DNA from: Flavobacterium shii
GTDB lineage: Bacteria; Bacteroidota; Bacteroidia; Flavobacteriales; Flavobacteriaceae
Assembly (NCBI RefSeq): GCF_025847235.1
Contig: NZ_JAOZEW010000027.1
Coordinates: 1-64,000 of the forward strand
Length of the DNA stretch: 64,000 bases
Direction: 5' to 3'
Positions 26,192 through 34,331 of this stretch are shown here, piece after piece (the first letter of the stretch is position 1; each line of letters begins with the position of its first letter). The notes beneath the pieces are model-generated. The model had not been told where the DNA came from. It ran no database searches and worked only from the letters and a program-made list of their open reading frames with translations. The position numbers and the translations under genes were made by a program.

Positions 26192-27970
26192 TTAAAGTAA
26201 TTCTTTTTCGGAAAGTTGCTTTAAATATAATGCCGAATAATAGCCTTCTTGATTTATCAATTGATTATGAGAACCTTGTTGGATGATTTTTCCTTCATCG
26301 AGTATTATAATTCTATCTGCATTTTTGGCAGATGATACACGATGACTTACAATTATGGTAGTTTTATCTTTACAGATTTCAAATAAGTTATTTAAAATTG
26401 TTTCTTCAGTTTCAGTATCTACAGCCGATAGGCAGTCATCAAAAAGTAAAATAGCAGGGTTCTTAATAATAGCTCTGGCGATGGAAACGCGTTGCTTCTG
26501 TCCACCTGAAAGTGTTATTCCTCTTTCTCCTAAAATTGTGTCGTACTGTTTGTTAAAACCGATAATATTGTCATGTACTACGGCATTTTTGGCAGCTTCA
26601 ATAACTTGTTCATCAGTAGCATTTTGATAACCAAACTTGATGTTGTTTTTGATACTATCAGAAAATAGGAATGCATCTTGTGGCACAATTCCGATATTGT
26701 TGCGTAGGTCGTTGAGGTTTAATTTGCTTATTTCACTATCGTCTACAGTTATTTGTCCTTTGGAAACATCATACAAGCGAGAAATTAAAGATAATATCGT
26801 AGACTTTCCAGATCCGGTTTTGCCTAAAATGGCCAGGGTTTCCCCCTTTTTTACTGTAAAGGATACACCTTTAAGGGCAGTTATGTTAGTGTCTTCGTAG
26901 GTATATGTTACATTATCAAAAGAAATTGTCCCTTCTATAGATGATGGATTTGGATTATTGTTTTTAATTTCCGGTTCAAGTTTTAAGAACTCATTTAGTC
27001 TTTTTTGAGATGCCTCAGCTTCTTGAACCATAGATGAAACCCATCCTAAAGAAGCTACTGGCCAAGTTAGCATGTTTACGTATAGAATAAATTCGGCTAT
27101 TGTACCAATGCTTTTGATGCTTCCGTTAATATACATTACACCACCAAAATAAATTACAACAAGGTTGCTAATTCCGATTAAGGCAATCATTAATGGACCA
27201 AATAAAGATTGAACTTTGGCAAGATTCAGACTTTTACTTTTACTTTCATTTGCTAAATCAATCATATTATTTTGATGTTGATTCTCTAACGAATATGCTT
27301 TTATAACTCTAATTCCAGAAAATATTTCTTGCGTAAAACTGGAAACTTTCGATAAATATTGTTGGAAAACGGTGCTTCGTTTATTGATTTCGGTACTTAA
27401 TTTAAAAATACAATAGGATAATATTGGTAAAGGTAAAATGGTATACAATGTTAAAAGCGGCGAAACATTGTACATATATATGATTACGATTGCAAAACGA
27501 ATGAAAGTATTTATAGTGTACATTACAGCTGGACCTACATACATTCGAACTTTGGAGACATCCTCGCTTATACGATTCATTAAATCTCCAGTACGGTTTT
27601 GCTTGTAGAAATTCTGAGATAATTTTTCATATTGTTGGAAAACCTCGTTTTTCAAATCGAATTCGATATGACGAGACATAACTATTAATGTTTGTCTCAT
27701 TAAAAAAGTAAGGAAGCCAGCAACAATTGTAGTGGCAATAATTAGTAAAACATTGTGTATGAGTCCGTCCCTGTAAAAAGCTAATACTGTTTCGGATGCT
27801 TTTTCTGCTTTTGGGAGTTTATCAAAATTTTCTATTGCACTTAATGATTTGCTTATTAGTTTTGGAGTAAACAGTGAAAATATTTGTGCGATTATTGTGA
27901 TGAAAATTCCAAGGGAAAAACTGTATTTATATTTAATAAAATATTTGTTTAAATAACGTAATTCTTTCAT
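26192..27970 (-). CDS. ABC exporter, fused permease-ATPase half transporter (MsbA/multidrug type)
   Basis: The 592-residue half transporter works as a homodimer in the inner membrane. The six-helix transmembrane part covers about 1-320. The nucleotide-binding domain carries Walker A GKTGSGKST (near 392), the Q-loop IVPQDAFLF, the ABC signature LSGGQKQR (near 497), Walker B ILLFDDCLS (Asp instead of the usual Glu after the Walker B Asp) and the H-loop VSHRVSS. D-D in place of D-E at the catalytic base position is notable, as it usually slows ATP hydrolysis; a heteromeric partner is not encoded here. Substrate unknown. Confidence 0.92.
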   Translation of the reverse strand: MKELRYLNKYFIKYKYSFSLGIFITIIAQIFSLFTPKLISKSLSAIENFDKLPKAEKASETVLAFYRDGLIHNVLLIIATTIVAGFLTFLMRQTLIVMSRHIEFDLKNEVFQQYEKLSQNFYKQNRTGDLMNRISEDVSKVRMYVGPAVMYTINTFIRFAIVIIYMYNVSPLLTLYTILPLPILSYCIFKLSTEINKRSTVFQQYLSKVSSFTQEIFSGIRVIKAYSLENQHQNNMIDLANESKSKSLNLAKVQSLFGPLMIALIGISNLVVIYFGGVMYINGSIKSIGTIAEFILYVNMLTWPVASLGWVSSMVQEAEASQKRLNEFLKLEPEIKNNNPNPSSIEGTISFDNVTYTYEDTNITALKGVSFTVKKGETLAILGKTGSGKSTILSLISRLYDVSKGQITVDDSEISKLNLNDLRNNIGIVPQDAFLFSDSIKNNIKFGYQNATDEQVIEAAKNAVVHDNIIGFNKQYDTILGERGITLSGGQKQRVSIARAIIKNPAILLFDDCLSAVDTETEETILNNLFEICKDKTTIIVSHRVSSAKNADRIIILDEGKIIQQGSHNQLINQEGYYSALYLKQLSEKELL

Positions 27971-28116
27971 TTTTTTTAAGATATTCTGTATTGAAATAAT
28001 TTTGTTTTATTGATAAGTGTCAATTTTGAGCAATTTTCAAAGCATTTGTTAAAAGATATTCAATTGTTGTATTGTTATTTTTTAATTAAAAAAATGCTGT
28101 ATGTATATTTTTTGTA

Positions 28117-28124
28117 TAAATTTG
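28117..28124 (+). promoter_or_regulatory. -7 promoter box TAAATTTG for the amino-acid dehydrogenase
   Basis: Perfect TAnnTTTG, 52 bases before the ATG at 28176. It lies downstream of an alternative ATG at 28101 and so rules that start out. Confidence 0.65.
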
Positions 28125-28175
28125 AAATGTCTTTTTGACAAATTCGTAATTTTAACTAACAAAAAAATTATTGCT

Positions 28176-29282
28176 ATGAATGCAGCTTTCGCAACTGGAA
28201 AGGAACTTCAAAAAATGGATCCCGTTTTTGGTCAACTATCATTTGATGATCACGAACAAATTGTATTTTGCAACGACAAAGATACAGGTTTAAAAGCAAT
28301 TATTGGTATTCATAATTCGGTTATGGGACCTGCTTTAGGAGGTACTAGGATGTTTAACTATGCTAACGAATGGGAAGCATTAAATGATGTTTTGCGTCTT
28401 TCCAGAGGAATGACATATAAAGCAGCTATTACAGGATTAAATATTGGTGGAGGTAAAGCCGTTATTATTGGTGATGCCAAAACTCAAAAAACACCCGAAT
28501 TGATGCGTAAGTTTGGAGAGTTTGTACATTCTCTAAGCGGAAGATACATTACTGCAGAGGATGTAGGTATGGAAACCAGAGACATGGATATCGTAAGAGA
28601 TGTTACTCCTTATGTTACTGGAATTTCTGAAGAAAGAGGTGGTTCAGGAAATCCATCTCCAGTTACTGCTTACGGTGTTTTTTTAGGAATGAAAGCTGCT
28701 GTAAAACAACAGTTTGGTTCCGATAGTGTAGCAGGTAAAAAAGTATTGGTACAAGGAATTGGGCACGTAGGAGAAACTTTGGTTGATTATTTAACTAAAG
28801 AAGGTGCTATAGTTACTATTACCGATATCAATGAAGAGAAACTATATGAAGTAGCTGCAAAATACGGAGCTACAATTTTTGCAGGAGATGATTTATACAG
28901 TGCAGATGTTGATGTTTACGCGCCATGTGCAATGGGAGCAACATTAAATGATGAAACTGTAAAAAAAATAAAAGCTAAAGTTATTGCTGGTGCTGCAAAC
29001 AATCAATTGGCAAACGAAAATATTCACGGAGCAATACTACAAGAAAGAAGGATACTTTATGCTCCGGATTTCTTGATTAATGCTGGGGGTATTATCAATG
29101 TTTATGCTGAATTGGAGCATTATGATAAAGCGGAGATCATGCGTAAAACAGAAAACATCTACAATACTACACTTGAGATCTTTGATTATGCTATAAAAAA
29201 TGGTATAACTACACATCAAGCTGCATTGACGATTGCTCAAAATCGTATCGATTTAAGAAAAATAGAAAACAGTAAAAAATAA
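28176..29282 (+). CDS. Glu/Leu/Phe/Val dehydrogenase, probably leucine dehydrogenase type
   Basis: NAD-linked oxidative deaminase of branched-chain or related amino acids, 368 residues from the ATG at 28176. Substrate-binding segment IHNSVMGPALGGTRMF near 48, catalytic Lys in GMTYKAAITGLNIGGGKAVI near 85, ITAEDVGM near 125, and a Rossmann loop VQGIGHVGETLV near 192, all as in leucine/valine dehydrogenases. A further in-frame ATG at 28101 would add 25 hydrophobic residues but lies upstream of the promoter box. It feeds branched-chain amino-acid breakdown. A long hairpin follows the gene. Confidence 0.92.
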   Translation: MNAAFATGKELQKMDPVFGQLSFDDHEQIVFCNDKDTGLKAIIGIHNSVMGPALGGTRMFNYANEWEALNDVLRLSRGMTYKAAITGLNIGGGKAVIIGDAKTQKTPELMRKFGEFVHSLSGRYITAEDVGMETRDMDIVRDVTPYVTGISEERGGSGNPSPVTAYGVFLGMKAAVKQQFGSDSVAGKKVLVQGIGHVGETLVDYLTKEGAIVTITDINEEKLYEVAAKYGATIFAGDDLYSADVDVYAPCAMGATLNDETVKKIKAKVIAGAANNQLANENIHGAILQERRILYAPDFLINAGGIINVYAELEHYDKAEIMRKTENIYNTTLEIFDYAIKNGITTHQAALTIAQNRIDLRKIENSKK

Positions 29283-29305
29283 AAACCAGTTCGGTTTAAG
29301 GTTTT

Positions 29306-29364
29306 AGTCTCAATCTTGGTCTCAGTTTTCATAACATATGAAAACTGAGACCGAAATTGAGACT
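29306..29364. repeat. Long hairpin of ACTGAG words after the dehydrogenase gene
   Basis: 27-base arms at 29306-29332 and 29338-29364 pair at 25 positions with a 5-base loop. The second arm includes ATGAAAACTGAGACC and is followed by TTTCTTTT. It shares the GTCTCAGTTT/AAACTGAGAC words with 25019-25110 and probably ends transcription of the dehydrogenase gene. Confidence 0.8.
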
Positions 29365-29477
29365 TTCTTTTACACTAAATATTGTGGCTCTTTTTTATAG
29401 GAGGAAACTAAGACTGATGGTCAAAACTATTCTTTAAATAAAGTAGTTATAAATTTTATTATCAGGTGTGAAATTCT

Positions 29478-29485
29478 TATTTTTG
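29478..29485 (+). promoter_or_regulatory. -7 promoter box TATTTTTG for nusB-yajC
   Basis: TAnnTTTG match 28 bases before the GTG start codon of nusB. Confidence 0.6.
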
Positions 29486-29513
29486 CAAACTAATTTTTAA
29501 ATGTTCTTACAAG

Positions 29514-30458
29514 GTGGTAAATAGAAGACACATACGCGTTAAAGTAATGCAGTCCATTTATGCGATGCATCAAAACGGTTCTGATAATCTTGAAAAAGAA
29601 GAAAAATTTCTTTTTTATAGTATTGATAATATTCAGGATCTATATCTTGTGATGGTTTCTTCGTTAATCGAAATTTGTAAAAAAGAAACTATCTATTTAC
29701 ACTTATCAAGCAAAAAACATCTTGCGACTCCTCAAGAACGTAATCCAAATGAAAAATTTGTTAAAAATGCTATCTTTCAAATACTAGCCGAGAATAATTC
29801 ACTCAGCATTGCACTTGAAAATCGTAAAATTAATAATTGGACATTAAATGATGATTATATTCTATTGCTTCTTAATGATATAAAAGCGAGTAAACAGTAT
29901 GCGAATTACATGAGTAATGCTACAAATACGTTTGAAGAAGACAAGCAGTTTATTGTTGACTTATTTATGGAAGTAATTGTTCCTAATGAAAAATTATATG
30001 AGTATCTGGAGGATGATAAGCTTACATGGGTTGATGATATTCCAGTGGTAAATACACATATTATCAAACAATTAAAAGCAATCACTCCTGGGGAAGATGA
30101 TAATTTTAGAGTTCCTAAATTGTTTAAGGATAATGAAGACAGGGATTTTGTAAAAGATTTGTTTAGAAAAACAGTTTTAAACGAAACAGAATTTGCAAAA
30201 GAATATGTAGATAAGACTCCAAATTGGGATAGTGACCGTATTGCCGAAATTGATACAATTATTTTGAAAATGGCAATTTGTGAATTTTTAAAATTCCCGT
30301 CAATTCCGGTAAAAGTAACTCTTAACGAATATTTAGAAATTGCAAAAGAGTATTCTACTCCAAAAAGTAGTATTTTTATCAACGGGATTTTAGACAATCT
30401 GGTAAAAGAACTGGAAGCCAGCAAGAAATTGATTAAAGCTGGTAGAGGTTTAATGTAA
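29514..30458 (+). CDS. nusB: Transcription antitermination factor NusB, long Bacteroidota form
   Basis: Binds boxA RNA with NusE(S10) and supports rRNA antitermination. The NusB core is seen at both ends: VNRRHIRVKVMQSIYAM at the N-terminus, and RIAEIDTIILKMAICEFLKFPSIPVKVTLNEYLEIAKEYSTPKSSIFINGILD at the C-terminus (given here only as a region, about 235-295). The 314 residues greatly exceed the 140 of E. coli NusB; the extra helical middle part is typical of Bacteroidota. The GTG at 29514 is used because it gives the family N-terminus. yajC follows after 31 bases. Confidence 0.93.
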   Translation: MVNRRHIRVKVMQSIYAMHQNGSDNLEKEEKFLFYSIDNIQDLYLVMVSSLIEICKKETIYLHLSSKKHLATPQERNPNEKFVKNAIFQILAENNSLSIALENRKINNWTLNDDYILLLLNDIKASKQYANYMSNATNTFEEDKQFIVDLFMEVIVPNEKLYEYLEDDKLTWVDDIPVVNTHIIKQLKAITPGEDDNFRVPKLFKDNEDRDFVKDLFRKTVLNETEFAKEYVDKTPNWDSDRIAEIDTIILKMAICEFLKFPSIPVKVTLNEYLEIAKEYSTPKSSIFINGILDNLVKELEASKKLIKAGRGLM

Positions 30459-30489
30459 TAATTAATAAAATAAAAACTGAATTTAAATT

Positions 30490-30762
30490 ATGGAACAATT
30501 AACTCAATTTGCGCCGTTTCTATTAATGTTTGTAGTAATCTATTTCTTTATGATTAGACCGCAACAAAAACGTGCAAAAAACGAAAAAGAATTTGAAAGT
30601 AGCCTAAAAGTAGGTGATAAAATTATAACTAAAAGTGGTCTTCATGGAAAAGTTTCAGAGCTTGCAGAAACAACTGTAATTATCGAAACTATGTCTGGAA
30701 AATTAAAAATGGAGCGTTCTGCAATTTCTATGGAAATGAGCGCAGCTTTGGCTAAAAAATAG
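30490..30762 (+). CDS. yajC: Preprotein translocase subunit YajC
   Basis: Accessory membrane protein of the SecDF-YajC complex. The 90 residues have one N-terminal helix (PFLLMFVVIYFFMI), the typical RPQQKRAKNEKEFESSLKVGDKI segment (about 23-45), and a beta-rich cytoplasmic end with KSGLHGKVSEL. It forms an operon with nusB and is followed by a strong terminator. Confidence 0.95.
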   Translation: MEQLTQFAPFLLMFVVIYFFMIRPQQKRAKNEKEFESSLKVGDKIITKSGLHGKVSELAETTVIIETMSGKLKMERSAISMEMSAALAKK

Positions 30763-30781
30763 TAAGCTTTAAATAAGTGCT

Positions 30782-30818
30782 AAAATCCCAATCCGAATTT
30801 CGGATTGGGATTTTTTTT
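30782..30818 (+). terminator. Rho-independent terminator after yajC
   Basis: 16-base arms, 30782-30797 and 30799-30814 (AATCCCAATCCGAA/TTCGGATTGGGATT core), followed by a T run. Confidence 0.95.
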
Positions 30819-31598
30819 GTTGCAACAAAAAAATAATTCTTCCCTCTTTATAATCCCGTTCTGGGAGCTTTGTATCTTTTTTGAATGTGTTCCATGTTTT
30901 TAATCATTTATATGACTCTGTGTTCTTTTTGCGGATGCGTGGTTTTGTGCTGACTTGGTATGTTGTTCCGGTTTTATTTTATTTCGGTATTGATGAAATA
31001 GGTAAGTTTCTTTTTTACGTGTATTAATTTGTTTGTTATGCTGTTGTGCTTTTTCAAGGTATCTTCATCTGTTTTTGTAGGTTGTATTTTGTAGGAATTA
31101 ATTAATGTTTTTTTGTTTTGCGTATTTATGAGTTACTTGGTGTTGGTTTTAAGGGTGTTTTGTTTTAAAAATAACTACACCCCTATTTTTTAGGTGGCAT
31201 GATTCTTTTATTTTGATTTATTTTAGCTTTGTGCCCTGCTGTTTTTGTTTTTATTCTGATTTTTGTTTGAAATATAGTGGGTGTTCGTTTTTTTTGACTT
31301 GTTGATTTTTTTAAAAACCGCCCTTTAAAATGTAAAATAATTATATTTCATTAGTCTAATTTTTGTAATCCGTAATTCTTCCTAAAACGTGTCATAAAAA
31401 TAATTTTTATAAGCCTATCTAATATAAAAGTTAATAAATTCGCCTCAGAAACATGTTTTACCAAAGCTATTTATCGGTTGTGAAATCATACCAGAGTTCT
31501 TTAGTTTACCATATGGAATATGAATAAATGGCATATATAAAAAATAACCAAACCAATTATTAACTATAACCAAATTATTAACCAAAACCATTTCAAAC
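30819..31598. other. 780-base gene-poor, T-rich leader region upstream of the porin gene
   Basis: No gene is seen on either strand beyond a frame overlapping the porin start on the opposite strand. The plus strand is strongly T-rich from about 30820 to 31330, then turns A-rich near the porin start. A CACCCCTATTTTTTAGGTG-like palindrome (CCTA-TTTTT-TAGG core) lies near 31180. No TAnnTTTG box was found at a convincing distance from the porin ATG. A long untranslated leader or a small RNA is possible. Confidence 0.4.
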
Positions 31599-32684
31599 AT
31601 GAAAAGAGTAGTACACATTTTAGCTTTGATGTTAACAAGTTCTTTTGCTTTTGCCCAAGAAGATAAAGAAACAACTTCCCCAGCAACAACATTTGGAGGA
31701 TCGGCAGACATATATTATAAGTATGATTTTTCTAAACAACAAAACGGTTTAACAAGTTTTACAAATTCTCAGGATTCATTCGAATTAGGAATGGCATCCA
31801 TTGAAGCATCACATAAATTCGGAAAAGCTTCTGTTTTTGTGGATTTAGGATTTGGAAAAAGAGCTGCAGAGTTCTCTTATAATGAATACGATACTAATGA
31901 GCCATCTTTTTTAATTAAACAGTTATTTCTTAAGTATGACGTTACAGATAGTTTCTCGGTTACAGCAGGTAGCTTCGGTACGCATATAGGTTATGAATTA
32001 TTAGATGCTGTAGATAATAAAAATTACAGTATGTCTTATGCATTTTCATACGGACCATTTTTTAATACAGGAGTGAAAGCTCAGTATACTAGTGGGGCTT
32101 TTAGTGCGATGTTTGGTATTACCAATCCCACAGATTTTAAATCGGCTATGGAGGCTGGTTCTAGTCAAAAAACCTATGTTGGACAATTGGCTTATGTGGC
32201 TGATACGGGTAGTGCATACTTGAATTTCACATCAGGAAGTGCTAATCCTACTCCAGGAAGTACAATTCCGCCAATAGAAGAAAACAAAACCCAATTTGAT
32301 TTTGTAGCTACAAAAACAATTAATGATGCGTTTTCTTTAGGATTGAATGCAACTTATGCAAAAACTACAAATGATTTTGACAGCAATCTTGATGGAGATT
32401 GGTTTTCATTCGTAGGATATGCTTATTACAAGTTTAAGGATAATCTTGGCTTAGCTTATAGAGTAGAATATTTTGATGCCAAAAATGCTGCGGCAAGTTT
32501 AGGAACACTTGCAGGTTCCAGTGTTTTTGCAAATACCTTATCACTTAATTACAAAGTTGGAAATATGACGATAATTCCAGAGGTAAGATTAGATAGTGCT
32601 TCCCAAGACATTTTCCTTGACAGTAATTCTGCCCCAACTGGCAAGATGGTTTTTGCATTGGTCGCTGCTACCTATTCTTTCTAA
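31599..32684 (+). CDS. Outer-membrane beta-barrel porin
   Basis: The 361-residue protein has a signal peptide (1-20, cut after AFAQ) followed by alternating beta strands with aromatic belts, for example GGSADIYYKYDFS, GKASVFVDLGFGKRAAEF and WFSFVGYAYYKF, and a C-terminal strand ending in Phe (VAATYSF), the usual outer-membrane insertion signal. It belongs to the BBP2-like/putative porin group of Bacteroidota, often encoded near ammonium transporters, though none is present here. The long intergenic region upstream suggests elaborate regulation. Confidence 0.85.
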   Translation: MKRVVHILALMLTSSFAFAQEDKETTSPATTFGGSADIYYKYDFSKQQNGLTSFTNSQDSFELGMASIEASHKFGKASVFVDLGFGKRAAEFSYNEYDTNEPSFLIKQLFLKYDVTDSFSVTAGSFGTHIGYELLDAVDNKNYSMSYAFSYGPFFNTGVKAQYTSGAFSAMFGITNPTDFKSAMEAGSSQKTYVGQLAYVADTGSAYLNFTSGSANPTPGSTIPPIEENKTQFDFVATKTINDAFSLGLNATYAKTTNDFDSNLDGDWFSFVGYAYYKFKDNLGLAYRVEYFDAKNAAASLGTLAGSSVFANTLSLNYKVGNMTIIPEVRLDSASQDIFLDSNSAPTGKMVFALVAATYSF

Positions 32685-32700
32685 GATATTAAGATTGATA

Positions 32701-32755
32701 TTTTTTTTTTTTTTTTTGAACTGTCAAAACATTTATTGTTTTGGCAGTTTTTTAT
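32701..32755 (+). terminator. Terminator after the porin gene, preceded by a T17 tract
   Basis: A run of 17 T (32701-32717), then arms AACTGTCAAAACA/TGTTTTGGCAGTT (32719-32731 and 32737-32749, one G-T pair) and a T run. Confidence 0.92.
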
Positions 32756-32773
32756 TTACATGCCTTTGTAAAT

Positions 32774-32814
32774 AAAAAACACGTTTTAGAGATGTCTAAA
32801 ACGTGTTTTTTTTT
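32774..32814 (-). terminator. Bidirectional terminator between porin and amidase
   Basis: 17-base arms AAAAAACACGTTTTAGA/TCTAAAACGTGTTTTTT (32774-32790 and 32795-32811) with a 4-base loop. On the minus strand it follows the amidase gene. Confidence 0.92.
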
Positions 32815-32839
32815 GTTTGTATTTTAAGACAAATGTTAT

Positions 32840-33739
32840 TTATTGTTTTTTGTATATAGAATAAATAGTGTTTATCGTTTTTCTGTCTAATACAGCATCA
32901 ACTTCTGTTTGTATGTAATGTAGCTTAAAAGCGGTAATTGCTGCAGTAAGATTCTTTGTGTTGTATCCTATAATGCGTAAAGCAGGTTCTATTCTAAAAT
33001 CAAACGGAGCTTCTTCTAATATTTCATCCTGCCAGATTCCAAAACCTAGTCCAGCTAGAGTTTTCCATGGAAAAAAAGCGCTAGGATCTTTTTTTCTTGC
33101 CGGAGCAATATCCGAATGACCTAGTATGTTTTGAGTTGGGATATTATATTCTTTCTTCAGTCTTGTTAAAAGCGCAATTAAACTACCAATTTGTGTCTCT
33201 GAGAAAGGTTGAACACCATTGTTATCAAGTTCAATTCCTATAGAAGATGAGTTAAGATCGGTATCTTTTCCCCAAGTTGAGTTACCGGCATGCCAAGCTC
33301 TTAAGTAATCATTTAGCATTTGTACGACTTTTCCGTCCCTTGAGATTATGTAATGTGCACTTACTTGTGTTTTGGTTTTTGTAAATGTATTTACAGTTTG
33401 TTGTAAAGAGTCCTGAGCAGTATGATGAAGAATAATAAAATTAGGTTTTCGTAAATTAAAATTAACGGTACCAATCCATTGTATGTTTATCCCATTTTGT
33501 AAAGGAGTAGATCCTGTCTGCGAAAGAGAATCTTTGTATATATGTAATTGTTTAGCATATAAAGTATCTAAACTTACAACTACATTAGTGGCAGGTATAG
33601 GTTGTACTTCCTTACTTGTGATTTGATTTTCAAGAGTTTTAAGTTGCTGGTCATATGCTTTTTCACTCGATTTATATGGATTTGTCGAGCAAGAAGTGAT
33701 AGCAATTGCTAAAATCAGAGTATAAAAATGTTTTGTCAT
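32840..33739 (-). CDS. N-acetylmuramoyl-L-alanine amidase (AmpD-like) lipoprotein
   Basis: Zinc amidase that cuts the lactyl amide bond between muramic acid and the peptide stem. From the ATG at 33739 it has 299 residues with a lipoprotein signal ending ITSC. Amidase_2 ligands are visible: first His pair in FIILHHTAQ, RAWHAGNSTWG, Glu in SSIGIELDNNG, and the last ligands in LGHSDIAPARKKDP. An ATG four codons upstream (33751) is an equal alternative; the still longer frame would use TTG. It follows the Gly/Tyr-rich protein gene by under 40 bases, so the two are probably co-transcribed. The envelope location suggests peptidoglycan turnover. Confidence 0.9.
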   Translation of the reverse strand: MTKHFYTLILAIAITSCSTNPYKSSEKAYDQQLKTLENQITSKEVQPIPATNVVVSLDTLYAKQLHIYKDSLSQTGSTPLQNGINIQWIGTVNFNLRKPNFIILHHTAQDSLQQTVNTFTKTKTQVSAHYIISRDGKVVQMLNDYLRAWHAGNSTWGKDTDLNSSSIGIELDNNGVQPFSETQIGSLIALLTRLKKEYNIPTQNILGHSDIAPARKKDPSAFFPWKTLAGLGFGIWQDEILEEAPFDFRIEPALRIIGYNTKNLTAAITAFKLHYIQTEVDAVLDRKTINTIYSIYKKQ

Positions 33740-33776
33740 GTTTAAAGTCATTTTTTTGTTTTGTGAGAACAATTAT

Positions 33777-34286
33777 TTATTTCTTCTTTTTAGACTTTTT
33801 AGTACCTGTTTGGTTTTTGCGTTGTTCGATGTAAATGGTATATTTCTCCTTTTGGCCGTTGTCTAAAAATTGTGTTACTCTTTTATTCGTAACTTCAGAT
33901 AATGCTTGGATTTGACTTATTTTATCTTCTTGACTACTACTTTCATTTTTTAAAAGGATACCTTGTTCTTTAATGCTTTCTGTTAAAACATTTGATATAG
34001 CAATTTCTTGTAAGGCGTCAAGGTTAAGTTCGGTTTTCATGTCTTCCATGATTTTAGCAACGGTTTCTTCAACCGGAACCTCTTTTGGTTTAGTATTGAA
34101 ATTGCTTTGACCTCCCATTCCTTGACTCATTCGGCCACTTCCGTAGCCATTTCCATTTCCGTAACCACCTCCACCATAGCCGTTACCATATCCTCCATTT
34201 CCATAACCATTCCCATATTGTGCGAAAGCAGGATTAATAGTGAATAGAATAAAGGCAAATGCTATTGCTGCTTGAATTGTTTTCAT
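33777..34286 (-). CDS. Secreted protein with Gly/Tyr/Asn-rich repeat segment
   Basis: The 169 residues have a signal peptide (1-22, cut after AFAQ), a low-complexity stretch of YGNGYG-type repeats (about 23-55), then a soluble helical domain (about 70-150) with VEETVAKIMEDMKTELNLD and ISNVLTESIKEQG, and a very basic end KKSKKKK. The helical part resembles Spy/LTXXQ-like periplasmic proteins in length and helix pattern, but that is a weak likeness. It comes directly before the amidase gene on the same strand. Confidence 0.75.
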   Translation of the reverse strand: MKTIQAAIAFAFILFTINPAFAQYGNGYGNGGYGNGYGGGGYGNGNGYGSGRMSQGMGGQSNFNTKPKEVPVEETVAKIMEDMKTELNLDALQEIAISNVLTESIKEQGILLKNESSSQEDKISQIQALSEVTNKRVTQFLDNGQKEKYTIYIEQRKNQTGTKKSKKKK

Positions 34287-34331
34287 GTTTTATGTTTTAA
34301 GTAAAATATTGACAAGATCTGTAGTGTAAAT

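Noticed and set aside
28101-28175. Upstream ATG for the amino-acid dehydrogenase
   Set aside because: A TAAATTTG promoter box lies between this ATG and the one at 28176, and the added 25 residues are not part of the family.
31445-31711. 88-residue minus-strand frame over the porin start
   Set aside because: It overlaps the signal peptide region of a recognisable porin and shows no domain; it is most likely a chance frame.
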